This document shows, piece by piece, positions 17,172 to 26,796 of a DNA stretch of 64,000 bases. Position numbers and translations under genes: made by a program. This DNA is from Paracoccus xiamenensis. Its GTDB lineage: Bacteria; Pseudomonadota; Alphaproteobacteria; Rhodobacterales; Rhodobacteraceae. Within the stretch, counting starts at the first letter, position 1. Every line of letters begins with the position of its first letter. The notes beneath the pieces were generated by a model. It saw only the letters and a program-made list of their open reading frames with translations. It did not search any database and was not told the DNA's origin. The stretch covers positions 62,001 through 126,000 of the forward strand of contig NZ_JAAOHY010000006.1 in NCBI RefSeq assembly GCF_011308835.1, written 5' to 3'.

Positions 17172-18506
17172 ATGAGTATGAGCAAGACGCTCCAAATCGC
17201 CATCGTTGATGACGAGCCCGATATGCGCGAATCCATCAGCCAGTGGCTGGTTCTGTCGGGCTTCAACACGGTCACCTTCGCCTCGGCCGAGGATGCGCTG
17301 AAGGAGATCAGCAGCGACTGGCCCGGCGTGGTCATCAGCGACATCCGCATGCCCGGCATGGATGGCATGGCCTTCCTGAAACGCCTGATGAGCATCGACA
17401 GCGCGCTGCCGGTCATCATGATCACCGGCCATGGCGACGTGCCGATGGCGGTCGAGGCGATGCGGATGGGGGCCATGGACTTCATGGAAAAGCCCTTCAA
17501 GCCCGACCGTATGACCGAGCTGGCGAAGAAAGCCACGCAGATGCGCCGCATGACCCTGGACAACCGCGCCCTGCGCCGCGACCTGTCCGAAGGCCAGCAG
17601 GTGATGTCAAAGCTGGTCGGCCAGTCAGCGGCGATGGAACGCCTGCGCGAGGATATTCTGGATCTGGGTCAGGCCGATGGCCATGTGCTGATCGACGGCG
17701 AGACCGGCACCGGCAAGACGCTGGTGGCCCATGCGCTGCATGCGGTCGGGCCGCGCGCCTCGAAGAAATTCGTGCCGGTGGCCTGCGCGGCCTTCGATCC
17801 CGACAGGCTGACCTCTCGGCTGTTCGGCCCGATGGAAGACGGCATCCCCGCGGTCGAGGAGGCCCGCGGCGGCACCCTGTGCCTGGAAGATATCGAGGCG
17901 CTCCCGGATGCCTTGCAGGCCCGCCTTCTGGGCTTTATCGCCGATCAGGGCAGCCCGGCCGAAACCCGCATTATCGCCATTTCCAACGCCCGCGGCGACG
18001 GCCGCCGGCCCGAGGATCTGCTGCGCCCCGACCTGTTCTATCGCCTGTCGGCCTTGCAGATCACCGTGCCGCCCTTGCGTGCGCGGGGCGAGGATATTCT
18101 GGCGCTGTTCACCCGCATGACCGAACAGTTCGCCGATGAATATGGCTGTGAACCGCCACAGGTGAACGCGCAGGAAGCGGCGCAGCTGTTGCAGGCCCCG
18201 TGGCCCGGTAACGTCCGCCAGCTGATCAACGTGGCGGAACGCGCTGTGTTGCAGAACCGGCGCGGTTCCGGCTCGATCACCTCGCTGCTGATGACCGAAG
18301 GCGACGAGGATCAGGCCCAGGCCACCACGACCGAGGGCAAGCCGCTGAAGGAATATGTCGAAAGCTTCGAAAAGATGCTGATTGACAACACGATGCGCCG
18401 CCACAAGGGCAGCATCGCGGCGGTGATGGACGAATTGTGCCTGCCGCGCCGCACCCTGAATGAGAAGATGGCGAAATACGGGCTGAGCCGCGGCGACTAT
18501 CTGTGA
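17172..18506 (+). CDS. dctD: DctD-like response regulator lacking the GAFTGA motif
   Basis: This 444-residue regulator has a receiver domain (1-125, Asp57 as phosphoacceptor, Thr85, Lys107), an NtrC-type AAA+ domain (about 145-365) and a Fis-type helix-turn-helix (about 395-442). Walker A is intact (GETGTGKT, 176-183). The loop that carries GAFTGA in sigma-54 activators is replaced and shortened (LFGPMEDGIPA, 217-227), and the Walker B acidic pair reads LED instead of LDE (238-240). It therefore probably does not remodel sigma-54 polymerase; by analogy with Rhodobacter NtrC it may act with a sigma-70-type holoenzyme. AGGA precedes the start; a second ATG two codons on is possible. It is the partner of the sensor upstream. 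Confidence 0.87.
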   Translation: MSMSKTLQIAIVDDEPDMRESISQWLVLSGFNTVTFASAEDALKEISSDWPGVVISDIRMPGMDGMAFLKRLMSIDSALPVIMITGHGDVPMAVEAMRMGAMDFMEKPFKPDRMTELAKKATQMRRMTLDNRALRRDLSEGQQVMSKLVGQSAAMERLREDILDLGQADGHVLIDGETGTGKTLVAHALHAVGPRASKKFVPVACAAFDPDRLTSRLFGPMEDGIPAVEEARGGTLCLEDIEALPDALQARLLGFIADQGSPAETRIIAISNARGDGRRPEDLLRPDLFYRLSALQITVPPLRARGEDILALFTRMTEQFADEYGCEPPQVNAQEAAQLLQAPWPGNVRQLINVAERAVLQNRRGSGSITSLLMTEGDEDQAQATTTEGKPLKEYVESFEKMLIDNTMRRHKGSIAAVMDELCLPRRTLNEKMAKYGLSRGDYL

Positions 18507-18969
18507 TTGGTCGGCGTCGTGCCTCGACGGCGCGATGCCGCCCCGGATTGCTGGTTCGACTGACCGCCGATCATGCGGGCGTAATCAGTTTCCCATTGAA
18601 CTTTCGGCCCCGCCGCCCTTATGTTCAACATATGCGCGGTCATTCAACTGTCGGTTGATCCGTTCCGGGATGAGCGCGCCATCAGTTTCGCAGCGGAGGC
18701 TGGCCCGCCTGAAGGTGGCCGTCATCCGCCAAGAAAACCGCCCTGCGGCGCATTCAGTGCGAGGGCTGTCATTCGCTGCCCCTCAGCCCATGGCCGGGGC
18801 CAAGAGGTAACAGACGCGATGCAACGCGCGCGACTTTTCAAGGCGGAATTGCTGCGGGGACCAACCCCTGCATACGCCTGCGTCGCCGCGCCCGCGTCCC
18901 CATCATATCGCAGCCCTGACCAGCGTCCTGCCGCAAGCAGGCGTGTCAGGCTGCGCGAAAGAATCAACT
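18507..18969 (+). other. Gene-free 463-bp region, probable long rne leader
   Basis: No credible gene is seen between dctD and rne. The stretch is G/C-rich with several potential hairpins and no clear terminator after dctD. RNase E genes commonly have a long 5' untranslated region through which the enzyme controls its own mRNA; that this region does so is an inference from position. Confidence 0.45.
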
Positions 18970-21603
18970 ATGGCAAAGAAAATGCTGATCGACGCCACGC
19001 ATGCGGAAGAAACCCGCGTCGTCGTGGTGGATGGAACCAAGGTCGAGGAATTTGATTTCGAGACCGTCAACAAGCGCCAGCTTGCGGGCAATATCTATCT
19101 GGCCAAGGTAACGCGGGTTGAACCCTCGCTGCAGGCCGCATTCGTGGATTATGGCGGCAATCGCCACGGCTTTCTGGCCTTCGCGGAAATCCACCCGGAT
19201 TATTACCAGATCCCCGCCGCCGACCGTCAGGCCCTGATGGAGGAAGAGCGCGCCTATGCCGAGGCCGTCGCCGCCGAGGAAGCCGCGCGCGAAAAATCCG
19301 GGGGCCGCAAGTCGCGCCGTCCGGCCCGTGCCGAAAAGGTCGAATCGGGTGACGAGACCGTCGCCTCGGACGAGATTCCGGGGATGGAGGTCGTCGATCA
19401 CGCCGAGGAGGGCGCGGCCGAGGGCGAGGTCGCTGCCAAGGAGGCCGAAGCCGTTGAAGCCGACACCTCTGCGGCGGAAACGGCCGAGGTCGATGCCTCT
19501 GACGATAGTGCCGAGCGCGAAGCCGGCGATAAGGATGACAGCATCGAATCGGTCGCCGACGAGGACGTGACCGAAGAAATCCGCGCGCCGAAGAAACCGC
19601 GTGCGCGCCGCTACAAGATCCAGGAAGTCATCAAGGTCCGCCAGATCATGCTGGTGCAGGTGGTCAAGGAGGAACGCGGCAACAAGGGCGCGGCACTGAC
19701 CACCTATCTGTCGCTGGCAGGCCGTTATTGCGTGCTGATGCCCAACACCGCGCGCGGCGGCGGGATTTCCCGCAAGATCACCAATGCCGCCGACCGCAAG
19801 AAGCTGAAAGACATCGCAGGCGAATTGAAGGTGCCGCAGGGTGCGGGTCTGATCATCCGCACCGCCGGCAGCCAGCGCACCCGGACCGAGATCAAGCGCG
19901 ACTATGAATATCTGATGCGGCTGTGGGAACAGATCCGCGAACTGACCTTTGCATCCACCGCGCCGGCGCCGATCTATGAGGAAGGCGATCTGATCAAGCG
20001 CACGATCCGCGACCTTTACAGCCGCGAGATTGACGAGGTGCTGGTCGAGGGCGATCGCGGTTACCGCGTGGCCAAGGACTTCATGAAGATGATCATGCCG
20101 TCCCATGCCAAGAACGTGAAGCATTACACCGACCCGATGCCGCTGTTTGCGCGTTATCAGGTCGAGGGCTATCTGGCCGGCATGTTCAACCCGGTCGTGC
20201 AACTGAAATCGGGCGGCTATATCGTCATCGGCGTGACCGAGGCGCTGGTGGCCATCGACGTCAACTCTGGCCGGGCCACCAAGGAAGGCTCGATCGAGGA
20301 TACGGCGACCAAGACCAACCTCGAAGCCTGCGACGAGGTGGCCCGCCAGCTGCGCCTGCGCGACCTTGCCGGGCTGATCGTCATCGACTTCATCGACATG
20401 GACGAGCGCAAGAACAACGCCGCCGTCGAAAAGCGCCTGAAGGACAAGCTGAAGACCGACCGCGCGCGGATCCAGGTCGGCAAGATCTCGGGCTTCGGGC
20501 TGATGGAGATGTCGCGCCAGCGGCTGCGTCCGGGGATGCTGGAATCGACCACGCAGCCCTGCGCGCATTGCCACGGCACGGGCCTGATCCGTTCCGATGA
20601 CAGCCTTGCGCTGACCATCCTGCGCGCCATCGAGGAAGAGGGGACCCGCAAGCGGAGCCGCGAGGTGCTGGTGCGTGCGCCCATCGCCGTCGCCAACTTC
20701 CTGATGAACGCCAAGCGCGAACATATCGCCACCATTGAAAGCCGTTACGGCATGTCGGTGCGGGTCGAAGCCGATCCCTCGCTGACCTCGCCCGATTACG
20801 CGATCGAGAAGTTCAAGACCGCCACCCGTGCCGTTCCCGAAGTGATCGCCCCGGTGCTGTCGGTCGATGCGCAGCTGATGGCGCAGATCGACGAGGACGA
20901 AAACGTCGTCGAAGAAGCCGAGGAAATGGAGGCCGAAATCGCCGCCGAGATCAAGGCGGATGACGAGGCCAATGCGCGTGCTGAAAGCGAATCCGACGGC
21001 GAGGGTCGGGGCAAGCGCCGCCGCCGCCGCCGTCGCCGGGGTGGCAAGGACCGCGAGGATCGCGACGCCCAGAATGGCGAGGACGAGGACGAGACCTCGG
21101 AATCGCCGGTCATGGTGAAGGCGGTCGAGGAAACCGACGCCGAAGCCGCGCCCGCCGAGGACGCGCCCGAGGCACCGAAAACCCGCAGCCGCTCGCGCAG
21201 CCGGTCGCGGCGCAAACCCGTCGAGGCGGAAGCGGTCGTAGCCGAAGCAGTCGCGGCGGAAGAACCCGCCCCGGTCGCCGAAACGGTGGTCGAGGCTGTT
21301 GCAGACCCGGTTGCAGCCGATGCGCTGCTGGAAACCGAGGCCGGCCCGTTGGGCGATGATACCGCGTCAGCGCCTGTCGCCGATCAGCCTGAAACCCAAA
21401 CGGATGCTACCGCTGCCGCAGTGGAACAGGCCGAAATCGTCAGCGAAGACAGCGCGCCTTCGGCCGAGGCCGCTGTGCCCGCGCCCGAACCCGAGCCCGA
21501 GCCCGAGCGGGTGGCGGAAACGGTCGGCGAATCGGTTGCCGCGGCAGAGGCCGAACCCGCCCCGGCACGGCCCAAGCGGCGCGGCTGGTGGTCGATCGGC
21601 TGA
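18970..21603 (+). CDS. rne: Ribonuclease E
   Basis: This 877-residue endoribonuclease is the core of the RNA degradosome and acts in mRNA decay and rRNA/tRNA processing. The S1 domain begins at the N-terminus (GNIYLAKVTRVEPSLQAAFVDYG) and is interrupted by an acidic insertion of roughly 110 residues (about 100-210). The RNase H-like and DNase I-like parts follow, with catalytic Asp residues in VAIDVNSGRATKEGSIEDT and VIDFIDM. The zinc-link is TTQPCAHCHGTG. The C-terminal third is disordered, with Arg patches (GKRRRRRRRRGGKD, RSRSRSRRKP) and alternating acidic runs, ending RPKRRGWWSIG. The start MAKKMLIDATHAEETR at 18970 is the family start. Confidence 0.95.
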   Translation: MAKKMLIDATHAEETRVVVVDGTKVEEFDFETVNKRQLAGNIYLAKVTRVEPSLQAAFVDYGGNRHGFLAFAEIHPDYYQIPAADRQALMEEERAYAEAVAAEEAAREKSGGRKSRRPARAEKVESGDETVASDEIPGMEVVDHAEEGAAEGEVAAKEAEAVEADTSAAETAEVDASDDSAEREAGDKDDSIESVADEDVTEEIRAPKKPRARRYKIQEVIKVRQIMLVQVVKEERGNKGAALTTYLSLAGRYCVLMPNTARGGGISRKITNAADRKKLKDIAGELKVPQGAGLIIRTAGSQRTRTEIKRDYEYLMRLWEQIRELTFASTAPAPIYEEGDLIKRTIRDLYSREIDEVLVEGDRGYRVAKDFMKMIMPSHAKNVKHYTDPMPLFARYQVEGYLAGMFNPVVQLKSGGYIVIGVTEALVAIDVNSGRATKEGSIEDTATKTNLEACDEVARQLRLRDLAGLIVIDFIDMDERKNNAAVEKRLKDKLKTDRARIQVGKISGFGLMEMSRQRLRPGMLESTTQPCAHCHGTGLIRSDDSLALTILRAIEEEGTRKRSREVLVRAPIAVANFLMNAKREHIATIESRYGMSVRVEADPSLTSPDYAIEKFKTATRAVPEVIAPVLSVDAQLMAQIDEDENVVEEAEEMEAEIAAEIKADDEANARAESESDGEGRGKRRRRRRRRGGKDREDRDAQNGEDEDETSESPVMVKAVEETDAEAAPAEDAPEAPKTRSRSRSRSRRKPVEAEAVVAEAVAAEEPAPVAETVVEAVADPVAADALLETEAGPLGDDTASAPVADQPETQTDATAAAVEQAEIVSEDSAPSAEAAVPAPEPEPEPERVAETVGESVAAAEAEPAPARPKRRGWWSIG

Positions 21604-21625
21604 CCCTGTCCCGCACACGCACAGC

Positions 21626-21652
21626 AAAGGCCCGCCACATGGCGGGCCTTTT
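21626..21652 (+). terminator. Intrinsic terminator of rne
   Basis: The stem AAAGGCCCGCC/GGCGGGCCTTT (21626-21636 with 21641-21651, loop ACAT) runs into a short T tract, 22 bases after the rne stop. Confidence 0.88.
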
Positions 21653-21745
21653 GCATTGGATGCAGCGGGCCTGCACGCGGTGGGCTGACGACACTGTGAC
21701 AGGCTGTCCACTGGCGCGGGCGGCGAAAATCTCTAGTCTCTCCGC

Positions 21746-22489
21746 ATGTTTGGCATTGATCTGATAGACGCGAGCTTCCTGCCCGCCGCCTTTGTCGCCC
21801 TGCTGGCCGGGGTTGTGTCCTTCCTGTCGCCCTGCGTGCTGCCCATCGTGCCGCCCTATCTGGCCTATATGACCGGGGTGGGGGTGAACGGGCTGAAGAC
21901 GGGCGAACGCAGCGCGGTGCCGGCGGCGCTGATGTTCGTGCTGGGTCTGTCGACGGTGTTTCTGGTCATGGGCTTCGCGGCATCCGCGCTTGGCCGGGCG
22001 TTTCTGGAATATCAGGTCTGGCTGGCCCGGATCGCCGGCGTCGCCGTCATCATCATGGGCCTGCATTTCCTGCATGTCTTCCGCATCCCGATCCTCGACC
22101 GCGAGGCACGGCTGGAGACCGGCGATCAAGGCGGATCGGCGCTTGGGGCCTACGTTCTGGGCCTCGCCTTTGCCTTTGGCTGGACGCCCTGCATCGGGCC
22201 GTTGCTGGGCACGATCCTGTCGCTGGCCGCCACCGATGCCGATGCCACGCGCGGCACCGCGCTGCTGGCGGTTTACGCGCTGGGGCTGGGCATCCCGTTC
22301 CTTCTGTCGGCGATCTTCATCAACCGCGCCATCGGGCTGATGAACCGCATCAAGCCGCATATGAAAGCGATTGAGCGGGTGATGGGCGTGTTGCTGATCG
22401 GCGTGGGGCTGATGCTGATCAGCGGACGTATGGCCGCCCTGTCTTACTGGATGCTGGAAACCTTCCCCGGCCTTGCCACGCTGGGTTAG
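21746..22489 (+). CDS. ccdA: Cytochrome c biogenesis protein CcdA
   Basis: This 247-residue inner-membrane thiol-disulfide transporter of the CcdA/DsbD family passes electrons from cytoplasmic thioredoxin to periplasmic apocytochrome c thiols. Six hydrophobic segments are visible. The two redox cysteines lie in the symmetric motifs FLSPCVLPIVPPYLAY (about 26-41) and WTPCIGPLLGTI (about 146-157). It is a compact form with no periplasmic domain. c-type cytochromes are needed for the denitrification chain in this organism. It overlaps the convergent murJ stop by four bases. Confidence 0.93.
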   Translation: MFGIDLIDASFLPAAFVALLAGVVSFLSPCVLPIVPPYLAYMTGVGVNGLKTGERSAVPAALMFVLGLSTVFLVMGFAASALGRAFLEYQVWLARIAGVAVIIMGLHFLHVFRIPILDREARLETGDQGGSALGAYVLGLAFAFGWTPCIGPLLGTILSLAATDADATRGTALLAVYALGLGIPFLLSAIFINRAIGLMNRIKPHMKAIERVMGVLLIGVGLMLISGRMAALSYWMLETFPGLATLG

Positions 22490-24012
22490 CGCTTCACGTT
22501 CCGCTTCAGGTCGGCCAGCGTGATGGCGCGGGTTGCGAAGCTGAGGGTGAAATAGATTGCCGCCCCGCCAAAGACCAGCAGCGCCAGTTCCGGCAGGCGC
22601 GCCATGCCGATGCGGTCGGTCCAGCCATTGATGAACCACAGCGCCGCCGCCATCAGAGCCGAGGAAAGCAGGATCCGCGGCGCGGTCCGACGCACACGGG
22701 CATCGGCCTGCACCGACTGGCCCATGCCGCGCGTTCCCCGCCACAGCTGCGCAACCATTACCCACGCCGCAACCGAGGTGCCGATGGCCGCCGCCAGAAA
22801 GCCTACCGCGCCCATCAGCCCAAAGGCCACGGCGGCATTTACCACCATCGAGATGACGGCGTAGCGGAAGGGGGTCTTTGTGTCCTCGCGCGCGAAATAC
22901 AGCGGTTGCAGGATCTTTTGCAGCACAAAGGCTGGCAGCCCAAGGGCATAGACGATCAGGGCATTGGCCGTCTGGCGGGTGTCAAAGGCGCTGAACTCTC
23001 CCCTTTCGAACAGGGTCGAGACCATGGGAACGGCGATGACACTGATCGCAAAGGCGGCCGGCAGGGTCAGGAACAGCCCGAATTCCAGCGCCCGCGAAAA
23101 GGCGGCTTGGCCGCCTTCGTGATCCTCGGCCCGCAGACGGCGGGCGAGTTCGGGCAGCAGAACGACGGCGACGGCGGCGCCGACGACGCCAAGCGGCAGC
23201 TGATACAGCCGGTCGGAATAGGACAGCCAGGCAATTGCGCCGTCGAAGAACGACCCGACCTGACGACCGACCAGCAGGTTGATCTGCACCACGCCGCCCG
23301 CGAACATGGCGGGCAGGGCGATGGCCAGCAGGCGGCGAAGGTCCGGGGTCAGGCGCGGTCGGCGGGGCAGGAAGGTCCAACCGGTGCGATGCGCGTCCCA
23401 CCAGACCAGCCCCAGTTGCGCGATGCCGGTGATCGGCGTCGCCCATGCCAGCGTCAGGCCCAGATCCCAGCCGAACCAGCGGCCCAGATACATGGCGATG
23501 ATGAACAGCAGGTTCAGCAGCACCGGGGCGGCGGCGGCGGCGGTAAAGCGGTGGTTCGCGTTCAACACCCCGCCCACCATCGAGGCCAGCGAGATCAGCA
23601 GGATATAGGGGAAGGTGATGCGGCCATATTCGACCGCCAGATCGAATCGTTCATCGCCGACAAAGCCCGCAGCCATCAGCCAGACCAGCCCCGGCATCAG
23701 GATCATCCCAAGTGCAGAAAAGATCATCAGCACGAAGCTGAGCCCCGCGAAGGCGTCGCGCGCAAAGCCCTGCGGGTCGTCGCCGCCTTCCAGTTTCTTG
23801 GAAAACATCGGCACGAAGGCGGTGTTAAAGGCCCCTTCTGCGAAAAAGCGGCGGAACATGTTGGGCAGGGACAGCGCGACCAGAAACGCCTCGGCCACGG
23901 GACCGGTGCCCAGCCATGCCGCCATCAGGATGTCGCGGACAAAGCCGGTGATGCGGGACAGAAATGTCCACAGCCCGACCGAGATGAACCCGGCCACCAT
24001 TGATTTCTTCAT
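22486..24012 (-). CDS. murJ: Lipid II flippase MurJ
   Basis: This 508-residue polytopic protein of the MOP superfamily moves lipid II across the inner membrane for peptidoglycan synthesis. About 14 hydrophobic segments are visible. The N-terminus SVGLWTFLSRITGFVRDILMAAWLG with the RxxGxxRD signature is diagnostic, and FFAEGAFNTAFVPMF is the second MurJ hallmark. Arg residues in the central cavity are present. It starts two bases after the glnD stop, so the two form an operon, as in many alphaproteobacteria. Confidence 0.95.
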   Translation of the reverse strand: MKKSMVAGFISVGLWTFLSRITGFVRDILMAAWLGTGPVAEAFLVALSLPNMFRRFFAEGAFNTAFVPMFSKKLEGGDDPQGFARDAFAGLSFVLMIFSALGMILMPGLVWLMAAGFVGDERFDLAVEYGRITFPYILLISLASMVGGVLNANHRFTAAAAAPVLLNLLFIIAMYLGRWFGWDLGLTLAWATPITGIAQLGLVWWDAHRTGWTFLPRRPRLTPDLRRLLAIALPAMFAGGVVQINLLVGRQVGSFFDGAIAWLSYSDRLYQLPLGVVGAAVAVVLLPELARRLRAEDHEGGQAAFSRALEFGLFLTLPAAFAISVIAVPMVSTLFERGEFSAFDTRQTANALIVYALGLPAFVLQKILQPLYFAREDTKTPFRYAVISMVVNAAVAFGLMGAVGFLAAAIGTSVAAWVMVAQLWRGTRGMGQSVQADARVRRTAPRILLSSALMAAALWFINGWTDRIGMARLPELALLVFGGAAIYFTLSFATRAITLADLKRNVKR

Positions 24013-24014
24013 GC

Positions 24015-26795
24015 TTATGCTCCTGCCCGCTCGGCGCCTTCACGGATTGCCTGACGCAGCCTTTTTTCCAGTGTCTCGCGGCGGCCTGCCTGATGCAGTT
24101 TCAGCCCGAAGGCGTCCTTGACATAGAAGCTGTCGACCACCTGCGCGCCATAAGTCGCGATGACCGCGCTGGCGATCTGGATGTGATTTGCGGCCAGCGT
24201 CCGGGTCAGGTCGTAAAGCAGGCCCGGACGGTCGCGGGTGTCGACCTCGACGATGGTATAGATTTCCGAACCCTCATTGTCGAAGGTGATGTGGGTCGGG
24301 AATTTGAAAGCGCGGTCGCGCTTCTTCATCTGGTCCTTGTCGGCAAAGGCGTCGCGCGCCACCACCTCGCCCTTCAGGGTCCGGTCGATCATCTTCGACA
24401 GACGCGGCAGGCGGTCGATGTCATAGGGGTGGCCCTCGGCATCCTGCACCCAGAATACGGCGGTCGCGAATCCGTCTTTCGAGGTATAGGTGCGCGCATC
24501 GACGACGTTCGCCCCGACCAAAGCCAGCGCGCCCGCCAGCCGCGAGAAGATGCCCGGATGATCGGACAGTACAAAAGCCGCCCGCGTGGCATCGCGGTCG
24601 GCATCGGGGTGCAGGTCGATGCGGATTTCGTTGTCCGAGATGCCCTTGAGCAGCTGCGCGAAAACGGCATGCGTTTCCGTGGGCAGCCCTTGCCAGTAAT
24701 TCGCATAGTGGCGCGCGGTTTCGGCCCGGATGGCCTTTCCCTCCCACCCTTGGGCGGCGAGGTAATGGCGCAGCGACCGCTTGGCCTCATCACGGCGTTG
24801 ATCGCGGTTCAATGCCTCCATCCCGCTGTCCAGAACGGTGGCGGTCTGTTCGTATAGCTGGCGCAGCAGCACGGCCTTCCAGTTGTTCCAGGTGCCGGGG
24901 CCGACGCCGCGAATGTCGCAAACGGTCAGCACCAGAAGCAGGTCAAGCCGCCGGCGCGATTTCACCGCCTTGGCGAAGTCACGGATGGTCCGGGGGTCCG
25001 AGATGTCGCGCTTCTGCGCCACATCCGACATCAGCAGGTGGTTGCGGACCAGCCATTCCACGGTCTCGATCTCATCGGGGGAAAAGCCCAGCCGTGTCGT
25101 CACACGCCGGGCGATCTGGGCCCCGATGATCGAGTGATCCTCGGGCCGGCCCTTGCCGATATCGTGCAGCAGCGTGGCCAGATACAGCACCCGCCGGTTG
25201 ATCTCGCCGGCCATGATCCGGCTGGCGATCGGCAGATCCTCGACCTCACGGCCCTGTTCGATTTCCGACAGGGCGACGATGCATTGAATGGTATGCTCGT
25301 CCACCGTGTAGTGGTGGTAGACGTTGAACTGCATCATCGCCACGATGGGTTCGAATTCGGGGATGAAGGCGGACAGCACCCCCAATTCGTTCATCCGGCG
25401 CAGGGCGCGTTCCGGGTTGCCGTGTTTCAGCAACAGGTCAAGGAAGATCCGCACCGCTTCGGGGTTTTCGCGCATGTCCTCGTCGATCAGATCGAGGTTC
25501 GATGCCACCTGCCGCATCGCTTCGGGATGGATGAGGATGCCGGTGCGCAGCGCCTCTTCATAAAGGCGCAGGATGTTCAGCGGGTCCTTCAGCGCGGTAT
25601 CGGGATCGGAAAATGTCAGGCGCCCGGCGTTTTCGGCAAAGCCCGGCCGCATCTTCTTGCGCCGGCGAAAGATGCGTTCCAGCAGCGGTTGCTGAAAGAC
25701 GTGGCGACTTTCCAGCGCGGCCAGGAAGACGCGGGTCAGGTCACCCACGCGGGTGGCATGGCGGAAATAGTCCTGCATGAACAGCTCGACCCCGCGCCTG
25801 CCGGGGCGGTCGTGATAGCCCATGCGGCGCGCCACCTCGACCTGCATGTCAAAGGACAGCACGTCGACGGGCCGCCCTGCGATCAGGTGCAGGTGGCAGC
25901 GCACGGCCCAAAGGAAATCCTCGGCCTGCCAGAAGGCCAGGTGTTCCTCGCGCGAGAAGAAGCCAAGATCGACCAGCTGCGCGGCGCGTTCGACCCGGTG
26001 AATGTATTTCGCGATCCAGTACAGCGTTTGCAGGTCGCGCAACCCGCCCTTGCCTTCCTTGACGTTGGGTTCAAGGACATAGCGCTGTCCACCCTGCCGG
26101 GTATGACGCTGGTCGCGCTCGGTCAGCTTTGCCTCGATGAATTCGGGGACTGTGCGGTCGAACAGCTCGGCCCACAGCCGGTCGCGCAGCGTTTCCGCCA
26201 GCGAGATCTGGCCCGCAACCGGGCGATGTTCCACCATCGAGGTGCGGATGGTCATGTCCTGCGCGGCCAGTCGCAGGCAGTCATCGATGCTGCGGGTGGC
26301 GTGGCCGACCTTCAGCTTCAGGTCCCACAGCATGTATAGCATGGATTCCACCACGCTCTCGGCCCAGGCAGAGGTCTTGTACGGCGTCAGGAACAGCAGA
26401 TCGACATCGGATTGCGGGGCCATTTCGGCCCGGCCGTAACCGCCGACGGCCAGCACGGCCAGATGCTCTGCCTCGGTGGGCGAAAGGATCGGGTGCAGGT
26501 GGGTGGTGGCGACGTGGTAAACCGTGGTGACGATGGCGTCGGTCAGGCTGGCAATGGCGCGCACCGTCTCGCGCGCGGCGCGCGGGTGGGTGTCGAAGCC
26601 GGCGATGATGTCATCCATCGCGGCTGTGCGCGCGGCCTGCAGGGTGGCCACCGTTTCAGCGCGGACCGCACGGGCATCAGGGGCAGATTTCAGCCTTGCA
26701 TCCAGGTCCGGCAGGAAGATTGCAGGATCGAATATCGAATGCGCCCCGGGCAATGCCGGGGCGCTTTGGGGCAGGGTTTCGCCGGCGGAGCTCAA
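24015..26795 (-). CDS. glnD: PII uridylyltransferase / uridylyl-removing enzyme
   Basis: This protein of about 926 residues is the bifunctional nitrogen sensor that uridylylates PII proteins when glutamine is low. The nucleotidyltransferase motif is VGGYGRAEMAPQSDVDLLFL, the HD domain for deuridylylation carries LATLLHDIGKGRPEDHS, and two C-terminal ACT domains start near IRIDLHPDADRDATRAAF and SEIYTIVEVDTRDRPGLLYDLTR. The start is uncertain: a TTG at 26795 follows the upstream stop by one base, while an ATG at 26891 would overlap that gene by 95 bases and add a low-complexity Ser/Ala stretch. It is in an operon with murJ. Confidence 0.92.
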   Translation of the reverse strand: MSSAGETLPQSAPALPGAHSIFDPAIFLPDLDARLKSAPDARAVRAETVATLQAARTAAMDDIIAGFDTHPRAARETVRAIASLTDAIVTTVYHVATTHLHPILSPTEAEHLAVLAVGGYGRAEMAPQSDVDLLFLTPYKTSAWAESVVESMLYMLWDLKLKVGHATRSIDDCLRLAAQDMTIRTSMVEHRPVAGQISLAETLRDRLWAELFDRTVPEFIEAKLTERDQRHTRQGGQRYVLEPNVKEGKGGLRDLQTLYWIAKYIHRVERAAQLVDLGFFSREEHLAFWQAEDFLWAVRCHLHLIAGRPVDVLSFDMQVEVARRMGYHDRPGRRGVELFMQDYFRHATRVGDLTRVFLAALESRHVFQQPLLERIFRRRKKMRPGFAENAGRLTFSDPDTALKDPLNILRLYEEALRTGILIHPEAMRQVASNLDLIDEDMRENPEAVRIFLDLLLKHGNPERALRRMNELGVLSAFIPEFEPIVAMMQFNVYHHYTVDEHTIQCIVALSEIEQGREVEDLPIASRIMAGEINRRVLYLATLLHDIGKGRPEDHSIIGAQIARRVTTRLGFSPDEIETVEWLVRNHLLMSDVAQKRDISDPRTIRDFAKAVKSRRRLDLLLVLTVCDIRGVGPGTWNNWKAVLLRQLYEQTATVLDSGMEALNRDQRRDEAKRSLRHYLAAQGWEGKAIRAETARHYANYWQGLPTETHAVFAQLLKGISDNEIRIDLHPDADRDATRAAFVLSDHPGIFSRLAGALALVGANVVDARTYTSKDGFATAVFWVQDAEGHPYDIDRLPRLSKMIDRTLKGEVVARDAFADKDQMKKRDRAFKFPTHITFDNEGSEIYTIVEVDTRDRPGLLYDLTRTLAANHIQIASAVIATYGAQVVDSFYVKDAFGLKLHQAGRRETLEKRLRQAIREGAERAGA

Positions 26796-26796
26796 G

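Noticed and set aside
18964..20724. A 586-codon open frame antisense to rne
   Set aside because: It mirrors the high G+C codon pattern of RNase E, has no recognisable domain and no ribosome-binding site. RNase E motifs are clear on the plus strand.
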